From an uncultured Lachnospiraceae bacterium (lineage in GTDB: Bacteria; Bacillota; Clostridia; Lachnospirales; Lachnospiraceae): DNA of 64,000 nt. A program made the translations under genes and the position numbers. The stretch is taken from positions 62,001 to 126,000 of the forward strand of contig CAJUTQ010000101.1 of assembly GCA_910589265.1 (NCBI GenBank). The letters run 5' to 3'. The notes under the pieces were generated by a model that ran no database searches, was not told the origin of the DNA, and saw only the letters and a list, made by a program, of their open reading frames with translations. Shown one piece after another: positions 26,100 to 34,456 of the stretch (the stretch's first letter is position 1; each line of letters opens with the position of its first letter).

Positions 26100-26990
26100 C
26101 TAATATTCTACATCTTTTCCCAGTGCTTTGAATTGTATAAAACTAATGAGTCCAATTAATATTGCTAAAAATACACCCATTGCATTGGCATATCCATAGT
26201 CCGAAAGCTTAAAGGCCTTTTCATATAAATAATACATAATTGTAGTTGTCTCAAAATTAGGACCTCCTGATGTTAATAATTGTATTAGGGAAAAACATTG
26301 AAAAGAATTTATTGTTGTTATAACAACGATGTATAAAGTAGTAGGTAAAAGACTAGGCCATTTAATTTTCCAAAAAACCTGGAAATCATTTGCTCCATCT
26401 ACCTGGGCCGCCTCTACAAGAGACTTATCAATGTTCCCCATGGAGGCAATGTATAATATAATAGGCTGGCCTACTGCAGTTGTCAGTAAAATGATAATAA
26501 TTGCCATGAGAGCATACTTCTTATCCCCAAGCCACATTATATTTCTCTCAATAATCCCTGCCCCTTTTAATATATAGTTCATAATTCCTGCAAGGGGATC
26601 ATAAATCCATTTCCATACTACGGTAACAGCCACAGTTCCTGTTACTACTGGAAGGAAAAAAACACATCGAAAAAAGGATCTAGTAAATGCACTTTTCTCA
26701 TAAGTCTGAGATGAAACAAATAATGAAAAAATAACAACAATTGGCACTGAGCCAACTACAATAATTAATGTATTTCTAAGGGATTTTAAAAAAGTAGGAT
26801 CCTGAAACATTGTCGTATAGTTTTTTAATCCAGTAAAAGTAAACTCTTTCATCGTATATTTAAAAAAACTTGTAAATATTCCCATACCCATAGGAAACAG
26901 TACAAAAACAACAAAGAAAAATAAGGCTGGAGCCAGAAAGCAGTATGATACCATCGTCTCATGCATTCTGATTTTATTTACTTTTTTCAT
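26100..26990 (-). CDS. ABC transporter permease, MalF type (sialic-acid cluster)
   Basis: About 296 residues from the ATG at 26990 (MKKVNKIRMHETMVSYCF); the frame extends 14 codons further with no support. Six membrane helices with the EAA loop KSLVEAAQVDGANDFQVFWKI. It forms the channel with the downstream permease. A hairpin between this gene and the binding-protein gene may lower its expression compared with the binding protein. Confidence 0.92.
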   Translation of the reverse strand: MKKVNKIRMHETMVSYCFLAPALFFFVVFVLFPMGMGIFTSFFKYTMKEFTFTGLKNYTTMFQDPTFLKSLRNTLIIVVGSVPIVVIFSLFVSSQTYEKSAFTRSFFRCVFFLPVVTGTVAVTVVWKWIYDPLAGIMNYILKGAGIIERNIMWLGDKKYALMAIIIILLTTAVGQPIILYIASMGNIDKSLVEAAQVDGANDFQVFWKIKWPSLLPTTLYIVVITTINSFQCFSLIQLLTSGGPNFETTTIMYYLYEKAFKLSDYGYANAMGVFLAILIGLISFIQFKALGKDVEY

Positions 26991-27088
26991 GTTTAATACC
27001 CATACCTTTCTCCATATTTCGTATTCGTCCAAACGCCAAATCTATAAGTCTCTCTATATCCTTTTCATTTTCAAGAAAAAAGAAGAGT

Positions 27089-27131
27089 AAAAAGAGCTGC
27101 CCCCAAATCCGGGAATGGTTTGAAGACAGCT
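27089..27131 (-). terminator. Intra-operon hairpin between binding protein and permease
   Basis: AGCTG at 27095-27099 pairs with CAGCT (27127-27131), with an inner CCAAAT/GGTTTG-like stem, followed on the minus strand by T5. It lies right after the binding-protein stop and probably attenuates transcription into the permeases or shields the upstream mRNA. Confidence 0.6.
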
Positions 27132-27140
27132 TCTCCTTAT

Positions 27141-28532
27141 TTATTGAGCATTGGTTATGGACTGATCGGACAGCTGTACGAATTCATCTGCTGCTGCCTT
27201 TGGCTCTTTGTCTCCATTCATAATAGCCTGAAGCATAGGGAACCAGTATGTTCTCATTTCTGCAAATCCATCAATCGTATTGTAATATGGTGAATAGTAC
27301 TTTGTCCAAGAATTTATTTCCTTCATTCTTGCATCTGTATAAATCTCTCCCATAGATGTCCGTACAGGGAAGCAGCCTGTTCTCTCAACATTTTTAGGTC
27401 CCCACTCAGGATCATCACAAATAAATTGAATAAATTTCTTGGAAGCTTCTACTTTTGCATTATCTCCATTGTTAAATACACAGAACCCATTTACTAAATA
27501 CTCCAGCTCAGCTACACCGTCTTCTGATGGGAAAGGAACTTCAATTACTTCAATTCCATTGTCATCTAATAAAGATTGATTTGAATTTTGTGTCCCAGGT
27601 CCCCACAAAAGGGTAAAGGAAGTTAATTTCGTTGCAAAATTCTTAATATCATCTCCTCCTGCATATGCAGATCCATTTAATAAGGTGCCTTCATCTACTG
27701 CAGTTTTAATAAACTCAAGAGCTTTTACTCCCCCTTGATCATTAATGGTATATTTGGTCACTGCATCATCCGTAATGGAACTATCATAAAGATTTGCAAC
27801 AAATGCCCTAGTTCCCTGATCTCCTCCCTGGCCACTGCAAAAAACAGAGCCTGCCATATATCCCTTATCTTTTAAAGCTGTGATTACTTCTTGAAAGTCT
27901 GCTGTTGTCCAGCCATCCTTAATTTTTTCAGCCACTCCTGCATCTACTGCCATTTCTTTGTTAAATGCCATGTAAAAGGGTGCAGAACTAATAGGGTACA
28001 TATAAGGAGTGTCTCCTGCCTTACAAGATGCAAGTAGGGGATCATTATTTACATCTGCTACAAATTCTTCTGTAAACATATCGCTTAAATCAGCCAATTT
28101 TCCTGACTTTCCATATTCAATAATACGCCCTGGAGCATCAAACAACACATCGCAAATTGTGCCTCCTTCAATAGCTGCAATAATTTTTTCTGGACCTGAT
28201 GTAAAATCAATGGTTTCTAATCTTACTTTGATATTAGGATTCTTATCCTGAAAAGCGTCTATAACAGTCTGCTCATAGGTTCCTGGTGTCGTTTCAGCTG
28301 TATCTTGAGCAAATGTTGGGAATGCCCACCAAGTGATTTCTGTAATATCCCCTGAGCTTTCCGTACCTGTGGAATCTCCTCCTGTCTCCCCATCTGCACT
28401 ATTTGCAGCGTCTTCTTCTGTATTTACAGCTGAAGTATCATTTGCAGAACTAGAATTAGCATTACCCCCACATGCCCCTAAAGAAACTATCATTGTACAT
28501 GCTAATGCCATAGATAAAAACTTCTTTTTCAT
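27141..28532 (-). CDS. ABC transporter substrate-binding lipoprotein (sialic-acid cluster)
   Basis: 463 residues. A lipoprotein signal peptide ends with the lipobox LGAC (Cys21), then a Ser/Asn/Thr-rich linker (about 22-65) and a family 1 sugar-binding domain (about 66-460; TEITWWAFPTF, ICDVLFDAPGRIIEYGKSGKL). It would sit on the outer face of the membrane and feed the two permeases. Ligand assignment to sialic acid rests on the neighbours nanE, nanK and nanA. TAGGAGG ribosome site. Confidence 0.92.
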   Translation of the reverse strand: MKKKFLSMALACTMIVSLGACGGNANSSSANDTSAVNTEEDAANSADGETGGDSTGTESSGDITEITWWAFPTFAQDTAETTPGTYEQTVIDAFQDKNPNIKVRLETIDFTSGPEKIIAAIEGGTICDVLFDAPGRIIEYGKSGKLADLSDMFTEEFVADVNNDPLLASCKAGDTPYMYPISSAPFYMAFNKEMAVDAGVAEKIKDGWTTADFQEVITALKDKGYMAGSVFCSGQGGDQGTRAFVANLYDSSITDDAVTKYTINDQGGVKALEFIKTAVDEGTLLNGSAYAGGDDIKNFATKLTSFTLLWGPGTQNSNQSLLDDNGIEVIEVPFPSEDGVAELEYLVNGFCVFNNGDNAKVEASKKFIQFICDDPEWGPKNVERTGCFPVRTSMGEIYTDARMKEINSWTKYYSPYYNTIDGFAEMRTYWFPMLQAIMNGDKEPKAAADEFVQLSDQSITNAQ

Positions 28533-28604
28533 TTTTCGTCCTCCTATTCATATTATTATATATTAGTTCCTTTTAATAACAGCACATTTGTACTGAATAT
28601 TAAC

Positions 28605-29291
28605 CTACATAATTGCCTCTACATATCTTTTTGTAATTTCCCTTGGCCTTGTAATGGCAGTTCCTACTACAGCAGAATAAGCTCCCAAATCCAAAACTTG
28701 CTTTAGCTGACTGGGACTCCATATCCCTCCCTCTGCGATAACTGGTTTGTCCAGATCCTTTACAAGTCTTTCTATCATATTCCTGTCTGGAAGAGGTGTC
28801 CCTTTTGTATATTCTGTATACCCTGACAATGTAGTGCCAATAAAGTCAAAACCAATTTCAGCAGCATGAATCCCTTCTTCATAGGTGGAGCAGTCTGCCA
28901 TAAATAGTTGATTTGGATATTTTTTTCGGACTTCCTTAAAAAAGTCATCTAGTGTTATATTTCCTGGACGAATTCTTTTGGTTCCATCAGTAGCTATAAT
29001 GTCTACTCCGCATTTTACTAGTTTATCTATTTCTTCTACCGTAGGTGAAATAAATACTTTATTATTTTCGTATATTTTCTTTATAATTCCTATGATAGGA
29101 AGGTTCACAGAGATTTTGATTTCCTTTATATCTTGTACTGAATTTGCCCGAATACCTGCTGCCCCTCCTTCATAGGCAGCATACGCCATTCTCCCCATAA
29201 TATAAGAGCTATGCAACGGTTCATCTTCCAGCGCTTGACAAGAAACAATTAATTTCCCCTTTATTTTTTCCATAATTTCATTTTTGGACAA
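28605..29291 (-). CDS. nanE: N-acylglucosamine-6-phosphate 2-epimerase
   Basis: 229 residues, a TIM barrel converting ManNAc-6-P to GlcNAc-6-P. Family landmarks: LIVSCQALEDEPLHSSYIM, GAAGIRANSV, LPIIGIIKK, FMADCSTYEEG, and VIAEGGIWSP. The start is probably the TTG at 29291, seven bases after AGGAGG; the GTG at 29297 touches that site, and an ATG at 29273 is a third option. It is the first gene of the leftward operon, behind the predicted promoter 29412-29440. Confidence 0.94.
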   Translation of the reverse strand: MSKNEIMEKIKGKLIVSCQALEDEPLHSSYIMGRMAYAAYEGGAAGIRANSVQDIKEIKISVNLPIIGIIKKIYENNKVFISPTVEEIDKLVKCGVDIIATDGTKRIRPGNITLDDFFKEVRKKYPNQLFMADCSTYEEGIHAAEIGFDFIGTTLSGYTEYTKGTPLPDRNMIERLVKDLDKPVIAEGGIWSPSQLKQVLDLGAYSAVVGTAITRPREITKRYVEAIM

Positions 29292-29411
29292 TTTCACTCC
29301 TCCTTTTTATTTGTCAGCCTAAAAATGCAACATGTTTTTTGTTTTAATTCTTCTTTTTCTAAACTATTTATATTAATTGCACAAATTTTTGTTTTTTATA
29401 TGTATAAATTT

Positions 29412-29440
29412 ATCTTATCATATAAAAAAATAATTTTCAA
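29412..29440 (-). promoter_or_regulatory. Predicted nanE operon promoter
   Basis: Minus strand TTGAAA (29435-29440), 17-base spacer, TAAGAT (29412-29417). It lies about 120 bases before nanE, back to back with the nanA promoter; the leader between has no obvious gene. Confidence 0.55.
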
Positions 29441-29471
29441 TATAAAAAATTAAAAAAAATTTTTTCTAATA

Positions 29472-29500
29472 TTGTGTTTTCATGAGGAACATGCTATGAT
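29472..29500 (+). promoter_or_regulatory. Predicted nanA promoter
   Basis: TTGTGT (29472-29477), 17-base spacer, TATGAT (29495-29500), 34 bases before the nanA start codon. Confidence 0.6.
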
Positions 29501-29534
29501 CTGTATATTAAGTAAAAAAGGAGAATGATATGAT

Positions 29535-30452
29535 ATGCCCAAATATAACGTTTCACGTTTTCGCCATGTAACCATAGCTCTCAATACTCCCTTTGACTCT
29601 AAGGGGGATGTTGATAAAACAGCTTGTAAAAAATTGGCCCGTTATTACGCTAATAAGGGCGTTAAAAGTCTCTACATATGTGGAAGTACTGGAGAAGGCT
29701 TTTTATTAGATAATGAAGAACGGATGGAGGTGGTTGAATCTGTTATTCAGGAAGTGGGAGACGAAATGACGATTATTGTCCATGTGGGCTGCCCTTCTAC
29801 AAAACATTCTGCCATGCTTGCTAAACATGCAGAGGCTGCGGGAGCTCATGGCACATCTGCTGTTCCTTGCGTTTACTACCGTCCCAGTGAGGAAAGTGTG
29901 TACCTCCATTGGACAAACATAACAGAGGCTGCTGATCTGCCTTTTTTCATCTATAATATTCCCCAGCTTACTGGCTTTCATTTGTCCATGGAGCTTTTTA
30001 ACAGAATGCTTCAAAATGAACGAGTTGCAGGAATTAAAAACTCCTCGGATGCCTGTCATGACATTCTTCGTTTTAAGCAGGCTGGTGGCGAAGACTTCAT
30101 TGTATTTAATGGTCCAGACGAACAGTTTCTAGCTGGCAGGCTTATGGGAGCAGATGCTGGAATTGGAGGAACTTATGGTGCAATGCCTGAATTATACTTA
30201 AAGCTGGAAGAACTTATCTGTAGGGGAGACATACTAAAAGCCCAAAAATTACAGAATATGATTACTCCTTTTATTTACCGCCTCTGCTCTTTTCCCTCTA
30301 TGTATGGAGCATGTAAAACAATTATTCGTATGAATGGCTTAGATGTGGGAAATCCCAGATATCCTTTCCTCCCAGTAGACGAAAAGGATCCAGAAATTAT
30401 TGCTCTTTATAATGATATCTCCCAAGCTATTGATGAAGTAAAGGATTTATAA
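29535..30452 (+). CDS. nanA: N-acetylneuraminate lyase (DapA/NanA family)
   Basis: 305 residues, a class I aldolase barrel. Visible: GSTGEGFLLDNEERMEV, the catalytic Tyr in FFIYNIPQLTG, and the Schiff-base Lys in VAGIKNSSDACHD. The YNIPxLTG form and position beside nanE support sialic-acid lyase rather than dihydrodipicolinate synthase. It splits N-acetylneuraminate into ManNAc and pyruvate. AAGGAG site 11 bases upstream. Two bases separate its stop from the SGNH gene, so the two are co-translated. Confidence 0.92.
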   Translation: MPKYNVSRFRHVTIALNTPFDSKGDVDKTACKKLARYYANKGVKSLYICGSTGEGFLLDNEERMEVVESVIQEVGDEMTIIVHVGCPSTKHSAMLAKHAEAAGAHGTSAVPCVYYRPSEESVYLHWTNITEAADLPFFIYNIPQLTGFHLSMELFNRMLQNERVAGIKNSSDACHDILRFKQAGGEDFIVFNGPDEQFLAGRLMGADAGIGGTYGAMPELYLKLEELICRGDILKAQKLQNMITPFIYRLCSFPSMYGACKTIIRMNGLDVGNPRYPFLPVDEKDPEIIALYNDISQAIDEVKDL

Positions 30453-30454
30453 AT

Positions 30455-31105
30455 ATGAAAAAAACCATTGTATGTTTTGGTGACTCCAATACCCACGGCT
30501 ACTGTTCAGAAACAAGAGGCAGGTTTTCAGAAGAGGAACGCTATCCTTGTCTTCTTTCCAACCTCTTAGGAAATGAATATTCTGTAAAGGAAGAAGGCTT
30601 AAGTGGCAGAACTACCTGCTTTGAAGATCCCCTCCATGAATCTATGAGTGGAATATCTGCCATTTACTCCTGTCTCATGAGCCATAAACCTGTACATTTA
30701 CTTATCATTATGTTAGGTACAAATGATACAAAGGAACGTTTTGGGGCCACTGCCCAAAATATTGCTGATGGAATGTATCGTCTTGCCAGAAAGGCCATTA
30801 GCCTGGCAGATGCTTTTTATAATCAGGTTCCCAATATACTTATTGTCGCTCCTCCCCCTATTAACAAAAGATATAAAGATACTTTTATTGTAGGAGAAAT
30901 GGGGCAAGGATGTGCTAAAAAGTCAAGGAAATTAGCTGTTCGCTATAAAGCCGTTGCTGATTTATTAAATCTTCATTTTTTAGATGCTGGCTCTATTGAT
31001 GGAATATGTATGGCCCCTGAAGATTATATGCATCTTACACGTGAAAGCCATAAAATTCTTGCAAATTCGTTAGCTTCTAAGATTCCTGATTTTTTTCATC
31101 AGTAA
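30455..31105 (+). CDS. SGNH/GDSL hydrolase, possible sialate O-esterase
   Basis: 216 residues. Block I is CFGDSNTHGY (catalytic Ser), block II has Gly in the GLSGRTT stretch, block III is MLGTNDTKERF (Asn), and the C-terminal D-x-x-H equivalent is PEDYMHLT. No signal peptide, so it acts in the cytoplasm. It follows nanA immediately, which suggests removal of O-acetyl groups from imported sialic acids so that NanA can act; that role is inferred. Confidence 0.85.
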   Translation: MKKTIVCFGDSNTHGYCSETRGRFSEEERYPCLLSNLLGNEYSVKEEGLSGRTTCFEDPLHESMSGISAIYSCLMSHKPVHLLIIMLGTNDTKERFGATAQNIADGMYRLARKAISLADAFYNQVPNILIVAPPPINKRYKDTFIVGEMGQGCAKKSRKLAVRYKAVADLLNLHFLDAGSIDGICMAPEDYMHLTRESHKILANSLASKIPDFFHQ

Positions 31106-31132
31106 AGAGAATACTCTCTCCCATTATTTGTC

Positions 31133-31175
31133 AAAGACATTTCCACCCCTTTGTGGCAGTGTCTTTTTTATTTTT
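31133..31175 (+). terminator. Terminator of the nanA-SGNH unit
   Basis: AAAGACA (31133-31139) with TGTCTTT (31160-31166) and inner CCAC/GTGG (31143-31146, 31153-31156), followed by a T-rich run. 28 bases after the stop. Confidence 0.88.
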
Positions 31176-31297
31176 ATAACTTAGGTTAAAATGCACTTTT
31201 TTAATTTATATTTACTTTCCTGTAAAAATACAATACAATGAATCATATATTTTGTTGTTATCTTTTATAAAAATGGAAATTAAAGAGGTGAGAGTAT

Positions 31298-31585
31298 ATG
31301 CAATGTCCTTATTGTAACTGTGAAATGACAAATGGCTCTTTAATAGGAAATCAATCCAAAATAAAGTTTGTACCAGGGTACAAAGAGCTTGAAGAAAACA
31401 TGTGGGCAAAAAGATGTCCCAACTGTCGTCATTGTCTTCTTAACTGTGACAAAGTTTTTGAAGATATGATTTCAAAAAAATCCATTCCCCTCGGAAACTC
31501 TCCTAAAATAGGACGTCCTCAAGTTCCAAATGTTTATCACTGCGATTCATGCAAAACATTTATTATTGAAGCTCCTCCACTATAG
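31298..31585 (+). CDS. Zinc-ribbon mini-protein 1 (DUF6487-like)
   Basis: 95 residues beginning MQCPYCNCEMTNGSLIGN. Cysteine pairs CPYC (3-6), a central CPNC pair absent from its two relatives, and a C-terminal CDSC form one or two zinc sites. The frame KIKFVPGYKEL and GRPQVPNVYHCDSC is shared with the two genes at 32073 and 32380, so the three are paralogues. GAGGTG ribosome site seven bases upstream. It may bind nucleic acid or protein; no role is known to me. Confidence 0.8.
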   Translation: MQCPYCNCEMTNGSLIGNQSKIKFVPGYKELEENMWAKRCPNCRHCLLNCDKVFEDMISKKSIPLGNSPKIGRPQVPNVYHCDSCKTFIIEAPPL

Positions 31586-31703
31586 TAAAGACAATTATCA
31601 TTTTCTACCCTATTCGAAAAGGCTTATTTATGAATGAAATGATTTCTTTTGCACACACTATTTCTGACACAATGAATTACTTATGAAAGGCAAAGGTGCA
31701 ATT

Positions 31704-31892
31704 ATGGAACATGATCATCATTTTTTAAGTCAAGAAGGAATTCCTTCTGGTTTTGGCATGGGACTTGCCCAAAATCTAAGGGCTTTGGATAAATTTGCAT
31801 CCATGTCAGAAAAAGAAAAACGAACTGTCATTGAAGGGGCAAAAAAACAGCAAAGCCGGGATGAAATGAAAAATTATATTGATAATATTTAA
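31704..31892 (+). CDS. Small acidic/basic mixed protein, 62 residues
   Basis: 62 residues from the ATG at 31704 (MEHDHHFLSQEGIPSGFGMG), behind AAAGGTG; the frame opens seven codons earlier. The part MSEKEKRTVIEGAKKQQSRDEMKNYIDNI resembles short conserved clostridial helical proteins of unknown role. No signal, membrane segment or Cys. It lies between two zinc-ribbon genes and has its own terminator. Confidence 0.7.
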   Translation: MEHDHHFLSQEGIPSGFGMGLAQNLRALDKFASMSEKEKRTVIEGAKKQQSRDEMKNYIDNI

Positions 31893-31905
31893 AAAATTAA
31901 ATTGG

Positions 31906-31948
31906 AAAAAGCGCTGTGCAATGATTAATCATTCGCATAACGCTTTTT
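31906..31948 (+). terminator. Terminator after the 62-residue gene
   Basis: AAAAAGCG (31906-31913) pairs with CGCTTTTT (31941-31948); the loop contains the palindrome AATGATTAATCATT. The A/T flanks let it work on both strands. Confidence 0.8.
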
Positions 31949-32072
31949 CATTATAAATATAATATTTTAAATAATAATTCATTTACAATCCCACATAAAT
32001 CAAGTACAATAAAGTAATAAAATAATATTATTACATAATTGTCGAAAACAGAAAAGAAACGAGGTGAGCAGG

Positions 32073-32288
32073 ATGCACTGTCCTTATTGCAAAAAAGAAA
32101 TGGTTTCTGGTTCACTCCTTGGCGATGAATACCGGTTAAAATGGCTGCCAGAAGATAAAAAATTATTATTAGGCATTTGGGCCGCTGGTGCCATTCGCAT
32201 TGGCTCAGGGGGCACTCTTACAAGAGCAAATGTCCCTGCATACTTTTGTAATGACTGTCACAAAATAATTTTTAATCAAAATGATTAA
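32073..32288 (+). CDS. Zinc-ribbon mini-protein 2 (DUF6487-like)
   Basis: 71 residues from the ATG at 32073 (MHCPYCKKEMVSGSLLGDEY), eight bases after GAGG; the GTG three codons earlier lies within that site. It has CPYC near the start and CNDC near the end (ANVPAYFCNDCHK). Compared with protein 1 it lacks the middle CPNC pair and adds LLLGIWAAGAIRIG, shared with protein 3. Confidence 0.78.
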   Translation: MHCPYCKKEMVSGSLLGDEYRLKWLPEDKKLLLGIWAAGAIRIGSGGTLTRANVPAYFCNDCHKIIFNQND

Positions 32289-32379
32289 CTTATGAAAATG
32301 GAAAATCCATTATATAAAAAGAATTTTATATTTTCATGAGGTTAAAATCTTTTCGTTTAGAAAGGCATAGGTGCTATTT

Positions 32380-32610
32380 ATGAAATGTCCTTACTGTAAT
32401 CAGGAAATGGAAAATGGAACCATCTATGGAAATCGATACAAAATTAAATTTATTCCAAGAAATAAAAAACTTTTTGCTGGAATTTGGGCAATAGACGCTA
32501 TCCCTCTTGGAGAAAGAAGTTTTATAGGACGAGCAAATATTCCTAATGTGAAACGATGCAAATGGTGCGAAAAATATCTGATTGACGTTCCCCCTTTGGA
32601 AAAAGTCTGA
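32380..32610 (+). CDS. Zinc-ribbon mini-protein 3 (DUF6487-like)
   Basis: 76 residues from the ATG at 32380 (MKCPYCNQEMENGTIYGNRY). N-terminal CPYC and C-terminal CKWC (PNVKRCKWCEKYLI). Closest to protein 2: both share K-K-L-x-x-G-I-W-A and a Gly-x-x-I/L-x-R-A-N-[IV]-P element. The GTG at 32371 is a less likely start. It ends before a hairpin shared with the convergent YlmH gene. Confidence 0.78.
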   Translation: MKCPYCNQEMENGTIYGNRYKIKFIPRNKKLFAGIWAIDAIPLGERSFIGRANIPNVKRCKWCEKYLIDVPPLEKV

Positions 32611-32646
32611 GATTTGCTTACTCCTAAATAATATTATACTGTCAAA

Positions 32647-32670
32647 GGCTGAATTCCCTGTTATTCAGCC
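32647..32670. terminator. Hairpin between convergent zinc-ribbon 3 and ylmH genes
   Basis: A perfect eight-base stem GGCTGAAT/ATTCAGCC with an eight-base loop, and outer ACTG/CAGT. There is no clear T run, so efficiency is uncertain on either strand. Confidence 0.5.
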
Positions 32671-32695
32671 CTCTTGTCAGTAAACCTTTCCTCTG

Positions 32696-33463
32696 TTAAA
32701 GGTATTTTTTTATTTTTATTATCTTTTTATTTTTCTTTGTTTCATTTATAAATCCTTTATACATAAATTTGCCATATCCTCTTGCTGACACGATATCATT
32801 GTCCTTTAAAATATAACTACTTTTCTGACATAAATATGAATTTACATAAATATTATTGTTTTGAAAACATTCTAAGCTTTTTTTTCTAGACAGGCAAAAA
32901 ACTTTTGACAGTACTGCGTCTATTCTCTCTGACGTTACACGAATTTCTATCTCTGTATCATCCCATAATTCCTTTTTCTCATTATATTGGGTTCTCTCAC
33001 ATTTTATATAAGTGTTTCCAATTCGTTTTAAATTTTCTAGTATAAACTCAGAAATGGAATCCATACAAAATAAGTATCCTTCCTTTTCAGCTACGATAAT
33101 ATCCCCTAATGTACTTCTTTCAATTCCAAGACTCATGAAAGAGCCTAAAAAATCTCTATGGGATAGTTCTTTTGCAAATTTTTTCTTCAATGGCATAATA
33201 TGAATACAAACGATTGGAAATTCTTGCTCATATCCAACTTCCTCCACACTCCCAAACTTTGCCATTTTTCTTTCGCTATGGACATATCCTCCGAATAATT
33301 CATATGAAATATGTTTTCTTTTTTTCATTTCCTGGGATAATCTATTAATCTCAGGCTCACTTAAAAACCCTGTAAAGGTATATTTATTTTTTAGATAAGA
33401 ATTCTCAGAAATCTCTCTTATCCTATTTAAAAAAAATTCTTCTTCTTTTTTCATCGTTCTCAT
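32696..33463 (-). CDS. ylmH: YlmH-like RNA-binding protein with S4 domain
   Basis: 255 residues. The N-terminal part (about 1-170) matches the YlmH fold (KYTFTGFLSEPEINRL, GGYVHSERKMAKFG, RDFLGSFMSLGIERSTLGDI) and the C-terminal S4 domain (about 178-245) carries ERIDAVLSKVFCLSRKKSLE and DNDIVSARGYGKF. Recent work on the family links YlmH to ribosome rescue alongside peptidyl-tRNA. Its ATG overlaps the stop of the upstream MBL gene (TAATG), so they are coupled. It is not in the usual sepF-divIVA setting here. Confidence 0.92.
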   Translation of the reverse strand: MRTMKKEEEFFLNRIREISENSYLKNKYTFTGFLSEPEINRLSQEMKKRKHISYELFGGYVHSERKMAKFGSVEEVGYEQEFPIVCIHIMPLKKKFAKELSHRDFLGSFMSLGIERSTLGDIIVAEKEGYLFCMDSISEFILENLKRIGNTYIKCERTQYNEKKELWDDTEIEIRVTSERIDAVLSKVFCLSRKKSLECFQNNNIYVNSYLCQKSSYILKDNDIVSARGYGKFMYKGFINETKKNKKIIKIKKYL

Positions 33464-34266
33464 TATAAAAAAATCTCTTCCAGATCATCTGGCACAAATA
33501 TATTTCCTCCATAATATTCCATTGCCTCTTCTGTATAAAGTCGTTTTCTATTTTGTATGTTATCATCTTCTGTATGATAGAGCAGCAAATTTTTTACTTT
33601 CAGCTTTTCTGCCAGCTGTCCTGCCTCTTTTACTGTTGTATGATTTTTCTTATATGGCTCAAATTTATCCCTTTCTTTATAAAGACAAAAAGCTTCATGA
33701 AGGAGCCAATCCGCACCAGCCACATACTCAAACTCATGTTCTTTATAAGGCTCATCCCCTAAAAATACAAACTGTTTTCCATTTCTAAGAGTTGTTGCAA
33801 AACCATACTGTTTTGCCTTTGTAGATTGAATATCAAAAAATTCCACCTCATATTCTAATATTTTTCTTTTTTCCTTATTGTGTACTGAATATATGAAAAT
33901 TCTTTCTCCAATGCATTGAAGAAATTTGCTTTGAATCGTTAATTTTGCTATGGTCATTATCGTATCCGCTAATTCATTATGGCAATAAATATATAATTCT
34001 CCCTTGTAACTTCCTTTAAGCATTTTGGCAGCTGTCATACGAATGAGCCATATGGCCCCTAATATATGATCTGTATGACCATGGCTTAAAAAAATATGAT
34101 GAATATTTTCAATGGAAATTTTGGCCTTTTCCATTTGACACAATATACCATTTCCCCCTCCTGTATCTACAAGAAAAAATTGTTCCTTATTTTGAATAGC
34201 AAAACAAGTATTATAGCACTTTGTTACATTTGCATTTCCCGTACCTAATAAAATAAGCTTTTCCAA
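33463..34266 (-). CDS. MBL-fold metallohydrolase, RNase Z-like
   Basis: About 267 residues. It likely starts at the TTG at 34266 (reading LEKLILLGTGNANVTK), nine bases after AGGAGG; the GTG at 34302 would translate the ribosome site. The metal motif is FLSHGHTDHILG, with further ligands in FLGDEPY and LLYHTEDD. The fold and GTGNA/TDH arrangement resemble RNase Z and beta-CASP-less phosphodiesterases. It is translationally coupled to ylmH, which suggests an RNA-related role, but the substrate is unknown. Confidence 0.85.
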   Translation of the reverse strand: MEKLILLGTGNANVTKCYNTCFAIQNKEQFFLVDTGGGNGILCQMEKAKISIENIHHIFLSHGHTDHILGAIWLIRMTAAKMLKGSYKGELYIYCHNELADTIMTIAKLTIQSKFLQCIGERIFIYSVHNKEKRKILEYEVEFFDIQSTKAKQYGFATTLRNGKQFVFLGDEPYKEHEFEYVAGADWLLHEAFCLYKERDKFEPYKKNHTTVKEAGQLAEKLKVKNLLLYHTEDDNIQNRKRLYTEEAMEYYGGNIFVPDDLEEIFL

Positions 34267-34456
34267 TTTCTCATTCCTCCTCTTTTTTAAAATTCTTCCC
34301 ACACTTTCTTTTTATTTTCTTACTTTATGTTCCTCCTGTCAATATCTATCATATACTCCCTCTATAGCAAAATAATAGTATTCCAACAGTCCAGGCTACC
34401 ATTTTAAATCTATCAATGGTATAATATTATTATCTTCTATAAAAAAGGAGGCCCTT

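Noticed and set aside
29706..30059. Minus-strand 117-codon frame inside nanA
   Set aside because: Antisense shadow of a conserved enzyme.
31212..31409. Minus-strand 65-codon frame
   Set aside because: Antisense to the first zinc-ribbon gene; no ribosome site.
31298..32610. Three zinc-ribbon genes considered as a toxin-antitoxin or repeat array
   Set aside because: They are ordinary coding paralogues with separate ribosome sites; no toxin-like partner was seen.
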